DNA of 64,000 nt from Clytia hemisphaerica (Eukaryota; Cnidaria; Hydrozoa; Leptothecata; Clytiidae). How positions within the stretch are numbered: position 1 is the stretch's first letter; the number at the start of each line of letters is the position of its first letter. The position numbers and the translations under genes are program-made. Positions 57,969-64,000 of this stretch are shown here, piece by piece. The notes beneath the pieces are model-generated. The model was given only the letters and a program-made list of their open reading frames with translations. It did not search any database and had not been told where the DNA came from. The DNA lies in NCBI GenBank assembly GCA_902728285.1, contig CACVBU010000757.1, forward strand, positions 408,900-472,899, given 5' to 3'.

Positions 57969-60900
57969 TCACTTTTCAACGATGTGTTGTGCAGTTTGTT
58001 GGACGTACTCTCGGATAACTTCTTGGCTACCATCTTTTATCTCTTCTGGTATTGGATCATCTAAAAGAACATCGTGATTTTTTATGGTTATTATATGCGA
58101 AATAATCTATCATAGTCAAGAGAATCAAATGGAAAAATTCATTAGAATAAAAAAACTGAACAATTTTGGCATTCTATTTCAGGGCCTATTTCGGAATTCC
58201 TATTTCTTTGTAGAAGGACTCGATGTAAATGACTAACACCAAAATAAGTTTACCTTCAAAGCTTTCCATCTTCAAATATTCCATCGTAATAGCAGCTATC
58301 TGTCCATCAAGCTCCTTGTCAGTGTATTCCGAGTAAGCATTCATGGCCTTGTGTGGTCCCTTTTAGGCATTGGACGTTTTCATGACATTCATTGCCCAAG
58401 TCACTGTTCCGTGTTCTTTTCCAGAACTTCTCACTCTGAAGAGCTTATCCTTGACCTATAAAATAAATGTAGCCCATTTTTTACTTCTGAAATTTCATCA
58501 CACACAGCACATTTTTCATAAAACTCATTGCTAAACATTGCTAAGGGTATTTCTCTCCAAGTTCCGAGTGACTGGGAGATGTGCTTAAATTTAACCCAAA
58601 CACGAACAATTAAAAAATATTTACCCTTACTAGCCTTTTGATGTAAAAATAACTGTTGTTACCTCGTAAAGAGTCTTTCTACAGTGCCAGTCAGCAAACT
58701 GAGGTTCGATACCTTCAAGTCGTTCGATGTCGGTGTGCCCGTCTTGTACTGCACGAATGAAATTAACAGCCCGTTCTTCGGTTAGTTGATCTCCCTCAAA
58801 TCTTATAGGTTTCAATATCTGAAAAAGAAACGAGATAATGTAAGATGTTTAGCATACTCCAGGTCACAATGCTGTTTGTGAAATACCTCCAGTATTAGCT
58901 AGAATTACTACATTGTCGATTGTAGCTGTGCGGCCAAATGAAGTTTCATGAGTTTGAAATTAATAATGTAAATGTAAGATTTTGGAATATGAACTACCTT
59001 AGAAATACCTTACTTTTTTTTCGTCGTCTTTGACAACCATTGGCACGTACTTTTCTTGGATTTCTCTCAAGATTTTAGCTATACCAGCAGAAGTGTTCTC
59101 GTTTTCGAAAATCAAGCCAAGTGGTACAACTGTTGATTTTTGAGACATTTCCTTCACAAATGGATGATGAATATGTCTTGAAATGTGTTTCTTTAGTGGT
59201 CCAAAAGCGGGTAAGTATGAGACGATTGACTTTGCAACAAGAAAGATGAATTCGTCTTTGAGTCGCTTGCAGGTGTCTGAGTTTGGTAGTACTCCGAATC
59301 GAGTGTAAAATTCTTCGGGTCGAGGATCTAAAAGAAAATGTAAAATAATCCGATTGGGATATAACCAGTCTATTCATACAACCAGACTCCCCTTTAAGTC
59401 GATTATAGAATTTCATGTTAACAAAGTATTAAACTTTCAAGTACCTTGTGAAGAGAGAACTCGATCTAAGATAGCAATATGATGAAACCAGTGATGATCC
59501 TGATTTAATTGATCATTCCCCTGATGCCGTGCCTCTACCTTGATATCAAGATTATCACCAACATCCTATGATATAAAAGTTTTAATTATTTTAACAAATC
59601 AACTTTCTAAAAGATGTTCTTACTCTCAGGTTCTTACTGGTTCTTCCAATTCTTAAAGATAAAAACCCCCTCAGTTGAATATGTCATTCAAAAGATTCTT
59701 ACTGCATATTCTAATGTTGCTGGTTCCTCTTCGGGTATGGTTTCTAGCGTCATTTTCCATTCTTTCACTTCTTCGTCATGGTTTTCTGCTAGTTCTTTGT
59801 TTTTTTTCAACGCTGTACGATACGAATTCGTAACGCATAATCTATTAAACCATTTAAAAGATTTTCTTTTGATTCCGGAGGCAAAAAACAGCTGGTCGTT
59901 ACGGTGACATATTACGTTGGAACGGCAATAAAAAAATCTGGCTTTGAAAAGTATTCCCAGGCATAACGCACGTGCTCCGATATGTCTTAAAAAAACAAGA
60001 AACAAAAATTACTAAACTGAAGATTGTCCGGACTAACAAATCCTATACATCGCTCATTACTTTCCCATACTATTTCCGGTATTATCAGAATGAATAAAAG
60101 GTCGCGCTCACGAAAAATGAAATAACTAAAACGAAAGAAAACAGAATTAAGAAACATACTTGTAAGGTGCGTCAATGCATTTAATAGCGCCGTTAATTGC
60201 ATGCGTTAAGGTAGGACATATCTTCTCTACTTCTTTGTAGAAAGCAAGGTCGTTGAATGTTACCAGGGATTCAACAGAAGCATCCTTCATGAATTCGTGT
60301 TGTTCGAGTTTTCCAATCTCATATGCGCACAATTCTGCGACTTTTTTATTGAAATCATCTGCTATCTTTGCGTTCGTATTTTCTTGGGTTGCCTGATTTA
60401 AAATATCAAAATTTAAACTTACTATAGCTGTAAACTATAAAAATAGATTCTGGAGTTTATAGCTTCGTACGGACTTTGGGCGGGCACAAGCAGAATGTCA
60501 TACTGTAAAACATGCGTTTTTATATGGGAAAAACGAAGAATTTCCGTTGCTCGTAATTTCCAGTCTTTACCCTTTGAAAATATTTCTGTATATGTAAAAA
60601 CATACCTGACTCTCCGGGTGATTCTTGTCAGTGGCTGACTCATCAACGTAACAATCATCTGCTGTATCTTCCAAATCAACATGTCTTCTTTTTTGAGAGG
60701 TATAGAATTTCTCCATTTACTTTTAAGTGAATCCCCTTTTTTAATATTTTTGAGCCCATTAAAACAACTTCGGCAAACTGTCGTTGTTTCATTTAGAGCA
60801 GAGTCGGTCTTAAATTTTATTCCGCATGCATCTAAACGTACAATGAAATTATCTGTGATCGCACTTTTTGGATCTTGATTTGTTTTGTACGGATTCAAAC

Positions 60901-61012
60901 AGAATTTACAAAATGAGCCAGGCATTTTTGTAAGTCGCTTATCGTACTTCTTCTCATCGTTAAGTAAGCCAAGCAGAAAATGGGAACGAAAACACATGGC
61001 ATGGAATTTCAT
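57969..61012 (-). CDS. DUF6589-like gene, 8 exons, with one frameshift and one stop
   Basis: Exons: 61012-60606, 60392-60160, 59985-59703, 59565-59445, 59327-59014, 58818-58663, 58455-58254 and 58060-57969, with canonical borders. Exon 1 has paired cysteines (FCKFC ... VCRSC), a likely zinc site. Later exons have CIDAPYK, AFGPLKKHISRHIHHPFVKE, PLGLIFENENTS, then PIRFEGDQLTEERAVNFIRA and LEGIEPQFADWH, then ELDGQIAAITMEYLKM and the C-terminus. G-D-Q-L-T-x-E-R ... R-L-E-G ... D-W-H is the signature of DUF6589 proteins, a family of unknown function that is expanded in cnidarians. Two defects: in exon 1 the frame after KKGDSLKSK is off by one from the acidic downstream frame (HVDLEDTADDCYVDES), and exon 7 has TAA after MKTSNA. 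So this is a recent pseudogene or the assembly has two errors. It converges with the zinc-finger gene. Confidence 0.72.
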
Positions 61013-61179
61013 TTTTCCTTCGCATGCAACTTAGTACTCAGTCTTTTTCTTGTGGCTCTCCTGTATTTTTAAATGGTACCCAGTGAATTCCAGTTACTGT
61101 ATCAATTAAATTATGAAAAAGACACAAATAAGGAGAGCCATCATTTGACTTCTCACTTATGTATGTTTTTTTTTATTTG

Positions 61180-62157
61180 CGGTTAGTGTAAAACACAGGT
61201 CACAGGTCACAGGTCACGGGTCACAGGTCACGGGTCACAGGTCACGGGTCACAGGTCACAGGTCATACAAATTACAGACCGGAAAACTGTAACGCACTCG
61301 TAACATACAACCCATAACATACAACTCATAACAAAAGTTCCTGAAATATTATAAATGTAATGTAATATCAAAATATGGTATTTAGAAGACTTTAAACGAC
61401 AAATCATCAACCCCAAAAATTGACAACAAATGACACTTAAATTATGTAAATAATGATGTTATCTCAAAGTATGAGGTTTTGTACACCAATTAACAATAAA
61501 ATATTTATCATGCGTAATAGGATGCCGACGCTGCAAGTGGATATAGATTGACAGGTTTTGAAAACAATAAATACTCCAAGAGAGCTGTTTTAGAGAGATG
61601 AAAATAGTGACGTCATTTTATCAAAAATACGAAGCAGGGGATAAAAATATTAAAACATTTATAAAATATAATCCCATTGACGCTATTTTCATCAATTCTT
61701 GTTATCATACCCAAGGTGATGCAGGAGATAAAATGAGATATGACATTAGTGATTGTGAAATAGCTATTTTCCTGTTAGGGGCTGTTTAATGCAAAGGTGA
61801 GATCGATATTCGAATATTTCTATATTCTTTGTATATAACATTCGTAACATGCGTATAACATTGAAAAGATAACTTTTTTGCATGTGTGATATAGATGTAA
61901 TATATAATACAAGTATTACAGGTCCGTGTTATACACGGCATAAAACGCGAAATCACGTGGTAAACACGTGGGTAGATTTTTAGCTTTAAAATAGTTCTAG
62001 ATCAACAAAATACCTTTGGAATTATATCATTGACATTAACAACTGTTTTTCAAACATTTTCTTTGTGTTTTACAGTAATCAAAGCTGACCTGTCAACACT
62101 GACCTGTGACCTGTGACCCGTGACCTGTGACCTGTGACCTGCGTTTTACACTAACCG
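61180..62157. mobile_element. 978-bp TIR element with ACAGGTC-repeat termini and 9-bp TSD
   Basis: Perfect 9-base duplication TTTTATTTG at 61171-61179 and 62158-62166. Inverted ends begin CGGTTAGTGTAAAAC, followed by ACAGGTC / ACGGGTC heptamers: about 11 at the left end, about 7 at the right. The interior has no convincing gene. It lies about 170 bases upstream of the DUF6589-like gene start. Confidence 0.92.
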
Positions 62158-62586
62158 TTTTATTTGTCGACCAATTAATTTATTTTTTCACACAAGAAAA
62201 AAAGTAGAGAAGCGGGCAAGCGTCGCAGCTTATTTTTTCTCCTCTCTTATTACTCAGCTGCTCCTTTATTTTCACTTGCGCCTTTCCAAGGCGTTTTAAT
62301 TAAACCTTTACGGAGGAGAGCTTTTTTTCAACAAATACGGCAAAAAATCCAGTAAAAAAATATTAAACCTTTCCGTTGGTGAAAAAGTAGAAAGAAAGAA
62401 AGAACCTTGGTTACACGCGCAACTCTCATTTTCAAAGGCAGTGAGATATAGTACAGTAAACCAAGGGAATGTAAATAAATCAGTTCTTCAAAAACAGAAA
62501 TGGTAGACCCGAGCTATGGCGAATAGCTATGGCAGAATCGAAGGTTTTGGTTGTGGCTGAGTTGTGGAATGACGACCCTGCCGGTG

Positions 62587-62700
62587 CACCCGACAGTCGG
62601 GTGCTGTTGTCGGGTGTTCGAAGTTAGAAATTTCAACACCCGACAGTCGGGTGCACTTTGTCGGGTGCTACATCTTGGGCGCTCTTAACAACACCCGACA
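62587..62700. repeat. CACCCGACAGTCGGGTG palindromic repeats
   Basis: GCACCCGACAGTCGGGTGC occurs twice (about 62587 and 62637), with single CACCCGAC or GTCGGGTG half-sites between and after. It is the same kind of terminal-word design as the nearby TIR elements, but no element borders were found. Confidence 0.7.
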
Positions 62701-62709
62701 TGTAACGGG

Positions 62710-63130
62710 CGGGTGGCGATTTCCCGAGGGCGGAAAAACGGGTTCTTTTTGCTACCGCCCGACGACTACCGCTAGAGAGTTTATTCAGTGTTTTTTGGTT
62801 GTTTTCAGTGGTATTTTAATATGGATTCTAAAGGGCGAAACTTATTCGGTAAGGACGACTTTTCTTTTGAGAATTTAATTCAAAAAAAGGGGAAATAACT
62901 TAAGATTTCTTTTTTAGAAGTTCCTATTTTCTCATTTTTAACATAATACACAGTTTTCAAAAAAAAAAAAATTTAAATCTTATGTTTACATTTTTTCTGC
63001 CATTTTGAAGTGAATAATTAAGGTGTTTGCATCTTTAATTATGTGAACACCATAGTTATAAATTAAAAAAAGAGGGAAGTTTGATTGGTTTTAAATTCAA
63101 ACTTGGTGTGACTCTCTATTTTTTCCACCA
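62710..63130. other. no gene recognised
   Basis: AT-rich, with a poly-A run near 62960. Confidence 0.4.
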
Positions 63131-63149
63131 TCAGATTATCAAAGGCAAA

Positions 63150-63515
63150 AAATAGTTGAGCTCCAGACCCTGGACTAATCTCAAAGTTGAGCACCATGGA
63201 AACCATGCATCGTTTTTAGATTTAGATATCACCGTTGAAAACAATATTTTTAGATACAAACTTTTTGATAAGAGAGATTCCTTTCCCTTCTTCATTGTAA
63301 GGATGCCACATGCCGACAGTAACATCCCATCGTGCATTTTTTATGGATCCATCTTTTCAGAAATTTTAAGGATAGCACGTAGCACACTCATGTTTGAAGA
63401 TCTGACTCCTAGAGTCACAGAGCTTTTCATTCAAATGCGAAACCAGGGAGCTTCAAATGCTTTCTTGAAGAAGCAAGTTGTCAAATGTTTTTCGAGGTTT
63501 CCGGATGTGAATTTT
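63150..63515 (+). pseudogene. Penelope-like RT C-terminal fragment, copy 2
   Basis: VEHHGNHASFLDLDITVENN, RYKLFDKRDSFPFFIVRMPH, SEILRIARSTLMFEDL and MRNQGASNAFLKKQVVKCFS align with 37.8-38.15 kb. It has Arg where the other copy has a stop. The RT core is absent. Confidence 0.75.
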
Positions 63516-63519
63516 TTTT

Positions 63520-63522
63520 CGT

Positions 63523-63555
<33 letters not shown>
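63520..63555. repeat. poly-T tract
   Basis: A run of about 30 T, interrupted once near its end, right after the Penelope-like fragment. Confidence 0.9.
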
Positions 63556-63556
<1 letters not shown>

Positions 63557-64000
63557 TCGTCTAAGGAATTAGCATCAGCATCGGAGTTATTCATTTCCTA
63601 CTTTCCCTTACCCCGTGCGGTCGTCCCGACGCCGAACCGGGTTCTTGTCCAACTTTTGATTCTGTATTTTTCAATTTCTGTGTGAGAGGTTGTTTGCGAC
63701 AAAGGTGAACCGCGACAAATGGTTTTCCACCTGTAGTGTATGTGGGATTGTTATTACTATGTTTTATTGCGCTTTTGTACTGTATTTCGTTGTAGTGTCT
63801 GTTTGTTGTTTGTTATTTATTTGGAAGCTGCTGGCCAGTATCTTTTTCTGTTATGTTTCCTGAAGGCGACTGAGTGTGGGCCCTTAAACACGTGGAAAGT
63901 CACTATGCCAGTCACAAGTCTGGGACTTTGGGGTTTTGTTTTGTGTTTGTATGTTTTTTGATGTATTTGATGTGTTTGCTTTTGTTTGCTTTTGTATTTG
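63556..64000. other. no gene recognised
   Basis: Pyrimidine-rich then GT-rich DNA; possibly the 3' region of the Penelope-like element. It could not be assigned. Confidence 0.35.

Noticed and set aside
1-64000. tRNA or rRNA genes
   Set aside because: No cloverleaf boxes (A/B box spacing) or conserved rRNA segments were recognised by reading; a covariance-model scan would be needed to exclude short or degenerate ones.

Overview
The window looks like AT-rich invertebrate nuclear DNA, most likely from a cnidarian or another early-branching animal. That placement is an inference. It rests on short spliceosomal exons, P-element, Penelope, piggyBac and PHD-LINE relics, a DUF6589-type gene and RecQ-like helicase exons, not on any marker gene. 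No rRNA, tRNA, operon or bacterial-style gene was seen. Most of the DNA is repeats and transposon remnants, and the host-type genes are split into small exons whose splice phases can be checked by eye.

Genes rebuilt from splice sites and phase: (1) minus strand, 552-2291, the N-terminal part of a RecQ-like helicase running off the left edge; (2) minus strand, 2524-9039, a complete five-exon gene for a 278-residue protein with a C-x2-C-x22-H-x3-C motif and a basic tail; (3) minus strand, 30276-32600, a coiled-coil protein in at least five exons; (4) plus strand, about 43934-57835, a C2H2-type gene whose later part carries a tandemly duplicated 45-base exon; (5) minus strand, 57969-61012, an eight-exon DUF6589-like gene with one frameshift and one stop. 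Genes 4 and 5 converge near 57.9 kb. A few lone candidate exons lie at 11.6, 12.1, 15.9 and 16.3 kb.

Repeats by region: 4.7-8.0 kb holds two DNA transposons inside one intron of gene 2. 9.4-12.7 kb has a P-element transposase relic and ATCACG-rich elements. 13-16 kb has a PHD-containing non-LTR relic. 17-21.6 kb has short inverted-repeat elements, a piggyBac-like MITE and a 1.33-kb palindrome. 22-24.5 kb is a decayed LTR-retrotransposon pol, followed directly by a 407/409-base satellite to 26.7 kb and a 30-base minisatellite to 28.4 kb. 33-34.6 kb holds more TIR elements. 35.9-38.2 kb is a Penelope-like relic split by a MITE. 41.9-43.9 kb is a 2-kb palindrome of LINE tails. 44.4-47.8 kb is a 665-base satellite with a foldback insertion. 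48-52.3 kb is an RTE-like LINE. 55.4-57.6 kb is a second copy of the 4.7-kb transposon, and 61.2-62.2 kb is another TIR element.

The most unusual pattern is that several unrelated-looking TIR elements share one design: inverted termini containing short words repeated many times (GCGCCTTA, ACAGGTC, TTAGGAGAC, GTCGGTC, AGTCCGAC). Two of them have perfect 9-base target duplications. Other points worth a second look are the tandem exon duplication interrupted by a transposon, a satellite with a circularly permuted monomer, a satellite that looks LTR-derived, and four large palindromes.
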